From Cardiocondyla obscurior (lineage: Eukaryota; Arthropoda; Insecta; Hymenoptera; Formicidae), in contig NC_091874.1 in NCBI RefSeq assembly GCF_019399895.1, positions 5,210,501 to 5,274,500 of the forward strand: a stretch of DNA of 64,000 bases, read 5' to 3'. Under the pieces are notes generated by a model. It was not told where the DNA came from and searched no databases. It saw nothing but the letters and a program-made list of their open reading frames with translations. Positions 1-12,873 of the stretch are shown piece after piece. Numbering within the stretch: position 1 is the first letter of the stretch; each line of letters starts with the position of its first letter. The position numbers were made by a program, and so were the translations under genes.

Positions 1-3000
1 TTTCTATTCCTTCTTCCGAGGTTTAATTAATATTAAATCTTTTCAATAAAAGACTTTAATTAAACAGTAAGATGCATAATTAAACAAAAAAAAAAAAATT
101 AGATCGATGTACGGCTAAAATAAAATTTCTTCAGAATACGCGAACGTTTCTTTCTTTCATAGGAGTGTCGTAATTTAGATCGCTGTCATTTTGAAAAGTA
201 TAACCAACGCGGCAGTATTTCAGCTTTTTGAAAAGCGAAGAAAGCGTCGGTTTGCGTGCGGACGACGTAAATGCGCGGGGTATTAATGTGAGAACATGCC
301 GGGAAATCTGGATCTGTCGTAATGATGCACCGTGAAACGTGCGTTTAACGTACGTGTAATTCCGCAGTTACGTGAGACGATTTTGTTACTTGGCAAATGA
401 GAGTAATTACCATAAGCGAAAAGAAATAGTAGCCGCTATTAATTCAAAAATTATGAGACGTAATTTTTCTTCGCGTGCAGCGGAATATAATCGAAAGTTA
501 TTTTATGCAAAACTGAACGTGAAGAGCGATCTAACGTTTTTGCACATTTGTGAAATGATTTTTTAATCCCGGTTTGCGATGTATATTTACATTAATCGAC
601 GAGTCTTTACGAAATCTTGGAGGCGTATTTAAATAAATGCTTGTAGGGGGAAACGGAGACTGTAAAAGTGAATTTGCTATTAAAAAAACAGATTCTCGCA
701 AACTTAAAAAACAGAGTTTAATCCACGTCGTTATTTTAAAGGAAAACATTCAATATCGTAGCTGAAAAATTTAACAAAAGAAAATAATATGTTGCACTGC
801 TTCAGAAATACATCTCTGTATTACATCACGAAAGTCGTTCACGTTCTACAACTTCATTTCCAATTCGATCGCGCTAAGACTTTGAATTATTATCGATTCT
901 GTAGCTGCAATTGGTTATTTAAGCTCCGGTTTAGATTGTAACAAACGGTACGAGAAAAAAAGAATCCGATTCATCACTAGTGACTATGTATATAAGAAAG
1001 AAAATAGAAAAGATTTGAGCTTTAATTCTCTATATCCATAAAAATTCGTTTTGAACACGGAAAAGATTTTTAACTTTTCTTTCTTACATATCGTTCTGTA
1101 AATTTTTTTTCTTTTTTTTTTATTCAAAGAAAAGAATTTACTGCACAAGTTCTTAACTTTCATTATTATTTTATAATGATATCAATTATTAATATTAATT
1201 TCTAAATATCCGTTCTGAATTTTTTATTACAAAATTGTATTATTCTATCTTTTTTCGTACAAATTTTTATCTGAACAAGAGGCACAATGCTCTTTATCAT
1301 TCACCCCAAGCGTAGATCGTTCCGCTATTTAACCCGATGTCATTCATACCTTTACGTTCTATCCTCCCATAAACACTTAACTGAAGACAAACGCGGAGGG
1401 TTGTAAACTCCACAATAGCCTAATCACGATGACGATCGTGCGACCGGTGACGAGTCGCGTGGGTGCAGCTAGTTATTTTCGCGTCCGGGATAGGATATAT
1501 TCCACAGCCGATTTGTTAAGCTACGCTTATCTACAAGACAAACTCATCGCGAGATAAGTCTAAGCAGCCCTAAGGGAACGTGTGCCGAAATATATTGCGC
1601 GCATTGACGATAACACCGCGAGCTTCCTTCCCGCCTTGTCGTCGGCGGCGGCGAACGGCGCACGTGCACACGCCCGTCCGAAGAAACGAGATAGTCGGTG
1701 CCATTGCAAGTGAGCTCTGAAACTCGGCTAATCTCCGGGCTAAGTACTATTCTACTGCGGAACACTATTGAAACTCACTGCTCGGCGGGTGCCCCGGGAG
1801 CCGAGGTTGTTCATGATTTCGAGCGCCACGGCGCTTCAAAGCACCATGAAAAAGAACTTCCGAGTGGGTAATCGATTTTTCTTAATGCGCGCCGCGGAGA
1901 GTTTACAATGTTATCCGGGATGGGATCTTCGCACCTGAGAAGCGGAAGAAGTATAATCCAAGTCGAAAGTGTTTCGCGCCCTTACGACCGGAAAAACCGA
2001 ACTAACGGTTTATTATAAAATGAAATTGATTTTAATACACGATCTTCTCGACAATTATAGAACTCGCGCTTTTTACGTACATATATTTATTGACGGTGAT
2101 TTCTTTTACATCGAATGACGCACACACGTGAGACGTGTCTGAATCGCGATGGAGGAAAAAAAAAGGAAAAAAAAAAAAATAGATTATCGCGTTTCTTCCT
2201 ACTTGACGGACTAGAGATAGGTAGCGATACCGCGCCACACATCGACACCCCCCGCAATTGAATTTCCGCCGATTAATTCAATGTGCGATGACATTAAAAG
2301 CTTCTTATTGATTGCTTGAAAATAAAATTAGAGTACGTCTATTACAAACAGAGTGCAATCCACTTTTTTTTTTCTCTCTTTACAAAAATAAAGGCTACGA
2401 TTTTCAACAACCACTTCAATTCGCAAACAATTATCGACGTACACGGTGCATTAAATACGTTTAAACTTTTTTTTCTTTTTTACAAATTCACGTATTCGCG
2501 AGCGGAGAACTTGAAAAAATTCTTTTTCAGTTTTATTCAAAGAGAATTTCAACTCGAGGTCGCGCGTTCACTGAAATGTTAAAGCGATGGATATCAAAAA
2601 GGGCTTTTCCGCCGCATTTTTTGGCCCCTGAGATGACTCCGCGTCGCGAAAAGGTTGTCAGGTCGCGCTACCGTCTGTCTTAGCATGCAAGGGCGGCTCG
2701 CGCCGGGTATTTCAAACGACTCGCTATCTAACGCATGCACTTTTCACGCGGCCGGGGCTTTATAGATATCCGCAGCGATCGCAATAGCATACGCAGAAAT
2801 GCCCGAATGCGCAGAAGCGATAGGCAGTGACACGTGTGCATGAGTGCACGGGATGCAGATGGCAGCAACATGCAGCCGTCGGTGCAATCTAGATGCAGCA
2901 GCCCCGCAAGGGACGACTGATCCGTGCAGTCATTTGGAGCTTAGCGATCCCACGGATCCCGAGTTCAATACATCGCGTGCTCGCTCGCGTGCGCTTACAC

Positions 3001-4859
3001 GTCACGTACACCCGGGCGCACGTTTTTGTCATAATGCAATGGACACTCGAGGAGAGAATTTATGGCGAGGGGCCTACGACCTAATTTAAAATAACGAGAT
3101 AAATAAGGGGTAGGACTCACGTACGTTCGATACGGCAGGTTAAGCTAAACCTCGTTTTTTATTAAGGACCCTCTGAAAAATTCAGGTGCACCAGGTGCAT
3201 GAATATACTTTGATTTGTACTTCCCGAATTTCTTCCGAATCGTACAACATTCTTGCATATTCTAATAATCACCGCGTCATCTCAAAGACGCGTTTTTTTT
3301 TTTTTTTTTACGCGAACGGCGATGAAATGATTCTTAATTATCACGAAGTTTCTAAAAGAAATACCGCGGCTCTGATAAATAGAGGTTGGTATCGTGAGAG
3401 ATCCGGACAAGTCAATGCAATTTTTTTTAAGAAACGGACGAGACTTAACAATTCGGTGCCCGAGAAATATCATACTCGAAAGATTCGGGAAATAATATTT
3501 TACATTTTTCGCGGGACGTATTAACGTAAGCTGCTCGCGCGATATCAATACCGGAACATTATTATTACACCCAGCGTGATCACAATACCGCGTTACCGTC
3601 CCACTCGGTATCCTTCTCGGTAGTTTATCGCGCATCCCCTGGCGCCGCGTCGAAAATTGTGCGGCGTGCAACGGCGAAGATAAACGGCGGCGCGAAACGC
3701 GTGGCATGCACGCTCGTGTGCATGCACACGTTATTTATATTCCCGGGGCCACACGTGAACCACAAAATCGGAATTATCGCCTTTCCTCGGCTGAGAGGCC
3801 GTATGTCGCGAGGTAGCATCTAGGTCTCCGCTGTCCCCCCGATCGACGATACGAATTTTCGGAAATTAAAAGCATCCTGTTTCGCGCACGAGACACGGGA
3901 CTCGGTCGTCACCTCTTCCCGGAAGTTGCGCTTTAGCCCGGCCGTCGAATCGGCGCGAACCGCGGAAATGGAGGGCACGTACGGCGTAATAAATTTAATT
4001 CCGAGGGCCGAAGGGACGGCCGTACCGAGCGGTCAGTTATTCCGAATACGCGACGGCTGATTTGCAGCACAATTGGATATTAATAAAATCAATTGGAATA
4101 TAAATGCACGCTTGTATGTTGATTACGTCGACTGTTTTTTAATACGTTTTGATCAAAGCGGTCGTGTCAAAGTTAAGACGAGCAATTCCGTCTTGATGCC
4201 AGTATTCCAATTTATACTGTGTCTAACGGAACTAGGAACTAGAATACCGAGTGTCGATCTGCGACGTTGATCGGTGCATTCGATTCATTTGCGGGTAACT
4301 TCGAGACCGTAACTTTGGTATTCGGGAATACTTTTATCCCGCGATGGTGCATAGTATATATCACGCTAATACGCGTCCACAGATCACAGCATTACGATAA
4401 AAGCTCTGCGTTTTAACGTTACTTTGTCGAGAATATGTGTAATTAAATGGAGAAATGTATTTGTCAACGGTGTACACGTAATTATTCACGGGACGTGCGT
4501 AATTGATTATAGTTTATAATAGAACTCGATAGAATTTAATCTAATAATAAAATGAATTACGGATTATTTAGAGGGAATATTAAAAAAAAAACCATTGATT
4601 ACCTTCTTTCTTTTTTATAATTAAAACATAGAAATATACATCATCCAAATAACATGCGAGGCATGAAAAATCAAGGTACTAGCATACTTTTTGGATATAA
4701 AAATACAAATCATATAACAGCGACGGAAGTATAAAAAAAAAAATCGTAGAAAAAAGAACCGCGCAAAGATAGGGTTTCCGAGGATCGAGGGTGAAGGGTC
4801 CGAGGGGCAAAAATTATTTCGGCGCCAGAAAAAGTTGAAGAAAATAGTTGAGCACTTAC
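1..4859 (-). other. nAChRalpha7: nAChRalpha7 intron 2, partial; no exon seen
   Basis: This stretch is downstream of the exon 2 donor on the gene strand. I looked for the next receptor exon, which should begin DEKNQLL, and did not see it. The content is AT-rich at 1-1300 and around 4400-4860, with GC-richer patches around 1400-2000 and 2640-4060. The latter hold TGCA-rich words and the short hairpin at 3704-3725. No gene is supported here. Confidence 0.7.
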
Positions 4860-5002
4860 GACGTCGATAATTTGCATGAGCGTGAGGCCGAAGCTCAGCA
4901 CGAGGGGTTCGGACTCGTTCATCACCGGTCGCTCCAGGGTGTTGTACGAGTCCAGCAGGTCGTTCAGTAGCCTCTTCTCGTGTAGACCGCCACTTACCAG
5001 CC
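4860..5002 (-). CDS. nAChRalpha7: nicotinic acetylcholine receptor subunit alpha7-like, coding exon 2 (start of ligand-binding domain)
   Basis: This 143-base exon encodes 47 codons after a split glycine. It contains HEKRLLNDLLDSYNTLERPV and, further on, LSFGLTLMQIIDV. These are the N-terminal alpha helix and first beta strand of the Cys-loop receptor extracellular domain, and the text matches insect alpha7-type subunits more closely than other alpha subunits. N-E-S is a glycosylation sequon. The acceptor CAG lies at 5005-5003, with a CTGAC-type branch sequence upstream but only a modest pyrimidine tract. The donor GTAAGT lies at 4859-4854 in phase 0, just before the expected DEKNQLL exon. I could not find that next exon in 1-4859, so the gene runs off the left end. 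The Cys-loop, the vicinal cysteines and the membrane helices are all outside the window. A second GTAAGT lies inside the exon at 4997-4992 (see findings). Confidence 0.96.
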
Positions 5003-5149
5003 CTGTGCCCAATCACAATCAGCAGTCAGTGAGAAGTTGCGCGCAATCAATTGCGACGATCTCTCTAGTCCTCGTCGCCAAGTCGCATCGCCTCGCTTGA
5101 GGGGAGGGAGGAAGGGAAATGCAAGAAATGGGAACGGGATAACGCAGGA

Positions 5150-5640
5150 ATGACTACCCCTTTCTCTTTCTCTCTCTATCTCTCTCTTTCTCTCGCAATG
5201 TCCGTCTGTCTCTTTCGTTCTGTCGCTGTCCGAGCAACGTTTATCTTCTTAGAATTGTGCGAGCCCAGACCTACCTCGTCTACTTACCTATCCCATCGTT
5301 TCTGTAGCTACCCCAATCCGGAGTTCTCGACTACTTTCGCGAATACACAACTTCGCGAACACTCTCTCTTTCTTCGTCTTTGCCTTTAAGTCTTTTTTAA
5401 GTCTCCGTCTCTTCTCTTCCCCGTTTCTTCTTACTCTCTCTCCCTTTTTAAGTCTCGTTTCTCCCCCATTTTTGCCTGCTTTCTACCATTACGACTTGCA
5501 GTTTATCTTTCTTGAATAAATCACCCCTTTATCCTTTTTTTTTTTTTTCTTTAGACTACGCTACCGGGTTTTCTTTCTTTCTTTTTTTTATTATTACGTA
5601 GCATTTCCTCACCCCTGTCTCTTCTTCTTTTGTACTTTCT
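5150..5640. repeat. pyrimidine-rich low-complexity tract (plus strand)
   Basis: The plus strand is dominated by C and T, with many CTCT, TTTCT and CTCTCT words from about 5150 to 5640, so it is purine-rich on the receptor's coding strand. It sits just upstream of exon 2 on the gene strand. The open frame across 5150-5389 is Ser/Leu/Phe-rich low-complexity translation and is not called as a gene. Confidence 0.75.
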
Positions 5641-8600
5641 TTCTTTAGATATTTATTATTTTATATATGAACATTTATTTCGTTTGGTCGAAGTGCAAAT
5701 TTATAATTTACATTGCCTAATAACTTTTAACTAATTCGTTGGTTTCTTAACGACTTAAAAGTTTTTATCTTAGCGTGTTTATTACGTAAAAGAATTTAAC
5801 ATATTAAACTTGGTAATTAACTTTGCAAGAATAATTTGAAAATTTTTTAATATAATTATAAACTTCTTGCCTACGTTTGTTGCGTTTTTGAGATAAATAG
5901 AGAACAAAATGCATTTATTATCATTTTTAGAAAAGCGCGACAATGCAGCGTTAAAATGTTATTTTAACGGACGACTTATTAACATAAAATTATTGATTAG
6001 TCGCATTGAAACACTCTTTCCTAATAATTATTAAATAATGAGCGAGTTCAATGGATTAATGCACAGATTGGTAAAGTATTTGGGCTTGTAAATAGCTGGT
6101 CGATGTATCGGGGACCTGATACTTGGGCTAAAGTTTCATATTGCGGCGAGAGTTTATCGACACTTATCGACATCTCGAGAAGTAAGATACCGTAAAGTTG
6201 AACTGGCTTAAAGCCGAGCAAGTGTTACAGTAACCTTTCATCAATCAAAATTGATATGAAGAGACATTGTCAAAATATCTGCATTAAAGTTTTTGCCGAT
6301 ATTGTGCAAGCTTCTCGCAGTAGAAATTTAATTAATTCGTACATTTTTTTAAATTGGCCGAAGAACGTGTTTGACAAAAACATATGTTATTTGCGATCCC
6401 CGCGTTTTTTTTTATTTTTTTTTCGCCACACTCTTTACTTTCAATAAAAGATTTGACAGCCTGAGAGATTTTCTGATATTTTATACTCGTATCATTAGCA
6501 CTCACGCTTTCTCGCGTACGTTTCCGCTGAAAAACGAATAGAATTTGCACGTCATATGAAACAAAGGCGCAAGGATGTGGATTTAAGCACCGCGAAGCGA
6601 ATTCAGGGACGAGAAAAAATACGCGTAATTAAAGCACGAATGTTTGCACTGCATAAACTCCCTTTGTAATGAGCACAGTAACATCGTGATAACAATCGCA
6701 TTTCGAAACGAGTCTTCTCGTAATGCAATCTGCGCAATATTATCGGAGCGCTATGTAAGAGAAAATTAACTTATCTTCGCATTATATACTCTAGTATAAA
6801 AGTACAAATATATATTTGTCATGGTGATAAATATAATCCATAATCAAATCGGATAGCGATTCGTTGCTACGGACCGAATCAGATTACATTGTTTGTTACA
6901 TCGGGCAGTTGAATTATATTTCAGTGTTTTTACGTCGTAATTATATGACGAAGTTTAACACCAGGGTGACGTACTGAATTAATCTGCTGCATTTTCGCCG
7001 ATTAATAACTCCGGGAATATATCTTTGAGACAACAATCTCGTTCATCTTAAGAGCTTTATTCTGCTTCGATAAAAAGAAATACACATTTTGAGATATAAT
7101 TTAGGAAACAAAGTTCAACCATTATGACTTCAGCGAGCAATATTCTCGCGCAGCTCTATCTTTATCTTTATTTTATGAATACAAAGTATTAGACGCGACT
7201 GCATTATCACGCGACTGACGGCATCTTGTCGCACCCTTTCGTGAAATGATGAAAAATATACGCGCTAGCGCAAGTCACCTCTTGGCGCTTTCGAGAAATT
7301 CTTGTTACTCGCACGGCACCGTTCCATTTCTGTCGTGCATGTAACGAAAACGCCACAACGTAAGCCAAATTGTAAAGTTGTTAGACATACGGTATCCTTG
7401 GGAAATACGGCGGATAATTGAATTCATGAATGTTAAAGAAAGAAGGAGCACGACAAACAGGACTTGAAGATTCTTACGGAGATACCGTGCAAAGTTTGCC
7501 TCTAAGTTTATGAAAAATGAAGGTCTGCAGAATATAAAATGCAAGAGCTGAAACGTAGTTGATTATTACGTAAATGAATCAAGTAAAGAATAAATAAGGT
7601 AAACACCAAATTGAGCCCGGAAATAATGAACTTCTTTAATATGCATTTAAAACGTTATTTATTTTAATTATTTGAACAGTAACAACAAAGCGCAATAATC
7701 TCCATTAATAAGTTAAAATTTTTATTTCCTCAATATACTTTAAGCATTATTTTCTCGGTTTTCTCAATAAAATAGGCTTTTAATCTAGTGAAATAAAACT
7801 CTCCCAATCGAACTTAATTAATGAACTGTTAAGTTTCGCTTCATAACATATTAGATATTAAAATTGCAATTTCTATTTCTAAACTTTAAGTAGGAGAAAC
7901 TTTGATATTTCAATCACCTTAACTGAATCGCTCCAACATTTCTCATCCAAGTTTAAGCTGCAGCTTAACGATAACATTTTATCATTCGGGGTAGGCAAGA
8001 CCTTTAAGTTTCATACGCGTCCATTCACACGGAATTCCACGGTTATGGTCGCGCGATGCATTTTATTCCGCGTTTTTCGGAGGATCGAGCGATTTTATGA
8101 CGCAAAGCGCGCAGGGAACGAAGAAAGGAATCGCTGACGCACCCAGACATTACACGATTTTATCCAGAGAATGAATTTCAATAAAAAAAAAATGATTGTG
8201 AATCCAAATTAAAGGTAAAAAATTCGGTATTTAAATGAGACTTCATAAAGCAAGTTATTTGAAATTATAAAAAATGAAAGTAGGTAATTTTAATTTAAAA
8301 AGGACATAAATAAAGATCACACTGGAAACTATGTCAGGATTATTGTATGAAAAATTTGAAAAATAGTTGCGAGATCTTTTCTTCGCAGCAGTGACATTTA
8401 TGAGAATTTCACACGTTTGCTAAAAAAAAAAAAAATCGCATCATTACGCGCATAATATATTACCATGTTATCGAACATCATATGTCAAAAGATCAACACA
8501 TGCGAGTTCAATGAATTTCAAATTCTTTTTTTTCCATTTGACAAGACAGCGGCAATGAGTTTTCGATATATCAGGTGCGCTATTACGGCTCTCAAAGTAG

Positions 8601-11600
8601 ATAAGAATTAGAAAAGTAAATAATTGGCACAACTACGATTAATTTTATCTTGTGAAAATTTAATAATACTCGCGTGAGCACGCTTAGCGTGCGACGAGTG
8701 ATTAGCGTTACGTGAAATGATATAAAAATTAAATTAACTTATTCGAAGAATAATAGACCTCCAAACATTAACTTGTACTATTGCGTTGCAATTAATTCGC
8801 ATTATTAAGTCTCGCATAACATGAACGACTGTACAAAGCATATGTAAATTTGACGCTCTGTCAAACAAATTGTTTTTTATCTATCATTTTACGTAGCTCA
8901 ATTTGATAAATCTTTGGTAATATAACTTCCCGTATCTATCGACCAAAAAAAAAAAAGGACATTGTCATGGCAACGCACACATGAGATAAATCTAAGGCTA
9001 TAAAACGTCCATGCCCGTATCTTATTCATGCCGGATTTTTCCCATAAATCTATACCCCCATAAAATCCGCGATAAGACGACAAGCAATATAATATCATGG
9101 AGTTGCTAAGAAACTTTTTCCCTCGTTAGACTCTCGTTACGTTTCGCGATTGATATACGGCATCCTAATAGAAGGTGCGGCGCGGCAATTTTTTTTATTT
9201 TTACTAATTCACTATGGCAGAAATTCGCAAAACAAAGGAATAAAATCTGAATAATTGCAGGATATTAAAATTAGAACGCTTAAAAATTCTGTAGAGTTAC
9301 GCGCCGTAAAAAAAATAAAAAACTATTTTAGATACTCGTGAAATATAATGATAGCGGCAAACAAATAAATTGCGGTATGACCTCAATTTTCTAGTCATGC
9401 TACATGTATCGGCGATCCCGCGGTCCATTGAAAACGACCTTATCGTACATCTCTCATCGTGGCTAACGCAACCATATATCGATTCACTTATAGAAAACTG
9501 CATATGTTACACGTCGCGAAAACAATATCTTTTTAATCTCGTCTCTTTTTCACGCTCTGTCCCGTTCATTCCCTCGGTGAGAAAAAACGTTATTTTTAGG
9601 ATACGTGTTTACGGCACAATTTTGCATTAAGTTTTCATTAAAAATTGAAGAATTTACATATGTAATCTTTTGTGAACCTGCTCTCTTCATACACACCATA
9701 TACTCTGTAAACGCTTTTTTTTTCCTTGTATGTATTATCGTGTTTTTTTTTTTTTGCATTTTTTTTTTTAGTACGAAACAATTATTAGAATATAACTTAA
9801 AATCGTTTAACGTTATAACATTTTTATTGCAAAATCTACTTAATTTTATTTCTTCTAAATATGCGTTGTACAATGTGTTAACTATTTTTTAAAATTATTC
9901 CTCAATTATCTCGTGATTTTATTTAACATTAAACAAACTTTGTTTTGAACTTACTTTATTCCCCGAACATAATCCTGGTTTCAGGATTTTATTGCGCTGA
10001 TGAGAGCTATAATATTATCGAGATATACGTAATATTTAATGAAAGAGATTTTTAAAAAAATCACAAAAAGATATGAATTTTAATTAAAGAAAAATCGAGC
10101 GAGATGGAATTAATTCTGGTGTTCCGAATATAGGTATATGAAATTCGCGCGAACTGTGCGGTATTTCCGCGACTTCTCGAACGGCATTGTAGACGTCCGC
10201 AAATGCCGCAGAGCACGGAATAATTGGAATATCACAATGAACACTGTGCATTGCGATCGCGGCAGATAAGGGTCAATGCGAATCGATGATCTTATTACAA
10301 TGACCGTCGGCGATTTCGTAACGGGTGCCCGTATTCCGTCCGGCTCATCTCGACATTTAGGTCTGACTTTGCGGTTAGTTTACACGCAAATTCACCCCCC
10401 GTTCGCTCCTCGGCGCTCAGCTGCGTCGGCCGACATAGATTATGATCGTCGTACTAAACGTCACAACCGATTATGTCGCGAGACAAATGTTGCATTCGTG
10501 CGGGCAATTGCCTGGTCACTATAAACCGAATCTCGAAATGACAGACACCCTTCCACCATTCAGTCGCAATTGAAATCCGGGAAGCTTTAATTTCGAATGT
10601 AGCTCCATTTTCTTGCGCGAAAAAATTATTGATATTATCGATAGCTTTCGATGCTTCATTTTTGCTGCGCTGAATGATGCTGCGGGGCTCAAGTATTTAG
10701 TCCGGTCTATCTCGATGTCAGAGATCGCAGTGGAGAGCTGCTTTCGCGGATCTCGAAAATGACCGATGTAGACGACCGTCTCGCTTAAAGTCCTCGGTGT
10801 TTACGTTGATAATGTCAGGCGAATGGAGCAATCCGTTATTGAATTGCGTTCGGAAAACTAAAAGTTTGCTGACGTGTATTGATACATCCGTTACTGGACC
10901 TTTTTACTTGTTCTAGCGTAAAGAACTTATTTCCGAAGTTAGTCTGACGTTGCAATAACGTCTTATATACGTGCTCATGACGCATGTCAATGCGTCAATT
11001 TTCGCTGGCGACGCCGACAAGCTCCGCCAGAGTCGTGGAATTTACATGTAATCTGAATAAACCAGTTCAGAATTTCGCGTCGCGAGTGCATCGCTTCCGT
11101 TTCTCTTCCGAATAGGGAAATAAAATAAAGAGTACAATAAATAAGTCATTTTTTTATCTCCAACGAGGAGCATAACGATTTTCATTAATACTCGTTACAA
11201 GGTAGGAAGAATTCGATTCGCGCAATAAACCCGAGCGGCCGGGGTCAGTTTTCCTGTCGCCATCGACAGCGCAGCTATTTAATGCCGGCGAGATTCGATC
11301 GCGACAATAAAATACCTTGGGTTTCGATAGCTGCGTCAGCCAGGCGGCCGATTAATCGCGCCGTCCAATTGCGACCAGCGCGCTTAATTGTCACGATTGC
11401 GGCCGATTCGTTTAATAAATCACAATCGTCGATTTGAGCTCGCGCGATTGCGTTAGCATCTCATTACTCGCGCAAACGTCTGTAATGAGCCCATGATAAT
11501 TGAGTTTTCGCAGAGGGGGCCCGTGTTTTCATTCGCGAAAACGTGCACGTTATAGCGGGGTTTCGTTCATTCATAGGTCAACACCTGTCGTTATCGAGCG

Positions 11601-12370
11601 GGTCTATGATATATCGCCCCAGAAGCACGACGTAATGAAGGCTTATTACATGATACAACATAGTTCATTACTGACGCGATTACTAATTAACTGGATCATC
11701 GCTTTTTAATCGTGACGCTACACGTGGCACACTTATCTGCTCGATCGTCGTCCGTATTGTCGACGTCGATCGCGCCTCCGACGATCTCCCGGTTGATTTC
11801 GCGGAAATTAAATTTGTTTAATTGCGAGCATTTCAATTACGGGGCTGCCTCTTACATTCTTGGTCAGTGAATATTATTCATGCTCTCCATCGAAAGATTC
11901 ATTTTATAAACAATTCGATAAGTTTTTATTTTTTTTGCATTTTTCAAGATTAATTAAAACAACAAGGGTCTCGAATTGGATTGTCTTCAAAATCGAACGT
12001 ATATTAAAACAATAATTATTAGATCGTGCCGGAAATAATTAGGAAGGGATTTTCTTATCGTGTCTTCTTATCGCAAAGCTTCTACGTGAACTGCCAATTT
12101 TCGTACCTGTGTGCTGAACTAGTTGCGATGCGGAAGTTAACAGTACAAAATCGATTAAAATTTTTTATCTCTTACGTTAATTTACTTGAAAATTATATCC
12201 TAGAAAATTACATTCCGCTCGAGCACGAGTTCGCTTACGACTACGTTTATGAAATAAGATAAGATTAGGTACGGCTCGATTAAAATAATAAAGACGCCAG
12301 TTTGGATTTTTGTTTATTATCGCTGTGGTAATCGCAGTTACAGCATTGTTTTAAAACGACATTGTTTCTA
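5641..12370. other. AT-rich intron sequence, no gene seen
   Basis: Mostly AT-rich DNA with poly-A/T runs near 8410, 8945 and 9730-9770. GC content rises from about 10200 to 11800, where there are repeated cgat/cgcg words. Only short open frames of under 110 codons are present, none with recognisable domains or conserved splice logic. Confidence 0.6.
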
Positions 12371-12373
12371 CGA

Positions 12374-12661
12374 TCAATTTCGAAACGATCGTGGCGTACA
12401 AGGTGAAGATATTTGTAGGAGATAGCAGGCGCGATTTGAATCTGATCTTTCCCAGGGTAGTTGAATTCCTCGTTGGGTTATCTTCTTAGTAAGCATAGGC
12501 ACCTCTGAATACTTCTCCAGCCAAGTTCGTGGCTCGTATACGGAATTCTTGCCAGCAAACTTGAGCCTCTCTACCACGCGGCGATCCTGTGCGACGATCG
12601 AGTTCGCCTCTCGACGATGAGATCGCGTCTGGAGGACGTGAACGTTCTCCAAAGTAGATTT
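12374..12661 (-). other. open frame of about 95 codons, unassigned
   Basis: A stop-free minus-strand frame with mixed, non-repetitive composition containing VVERLKFAGK and EPRTWLEKYSEVPML. It lacks an ATG near its 5' end, so it would have to be an exon or a mobile-element remnant. Base composition is more balanced than in the flanking DNA and extends to about 12800. I recognise no family. It may be a chance open frame. Confidence 0.15.
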
Positions 12662-12843
12662 CTACCTATCGGCCTCAGGTGGCCTGAGGTCAGGTGACTA
12701 GCACAATATGTGAATAAGCAAGCACAGAGGCGCTTCGCTTAGAATCCAGAGCTGGCACGTCGGGATTTCCAAGCTCACAGCTTAGGTCTGAGGGAACGCG
12801 AGAGTAATTATTCGCGTATGATATTAATGAACGAGTCGCGCGC

Positions 12844-12873
12844 CAAAGGATTACAAAATCAAAGGATTACAAA
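12844..12873. repeat. short direct repeat, 14 bases with period 16
   Basis: CAAAGGATTACAAA occurs at 12844-12857 and again at 12860-12873, separated by two bases. It is probably a small local duplication. Confidence 0.9.

Noticed and set aside
1..4859. Search for receptor exon 3 (DEKNQLL...)
   Set aside because: No minus-strand sequence encoding it was found, so it is presumed to lie outside the window.
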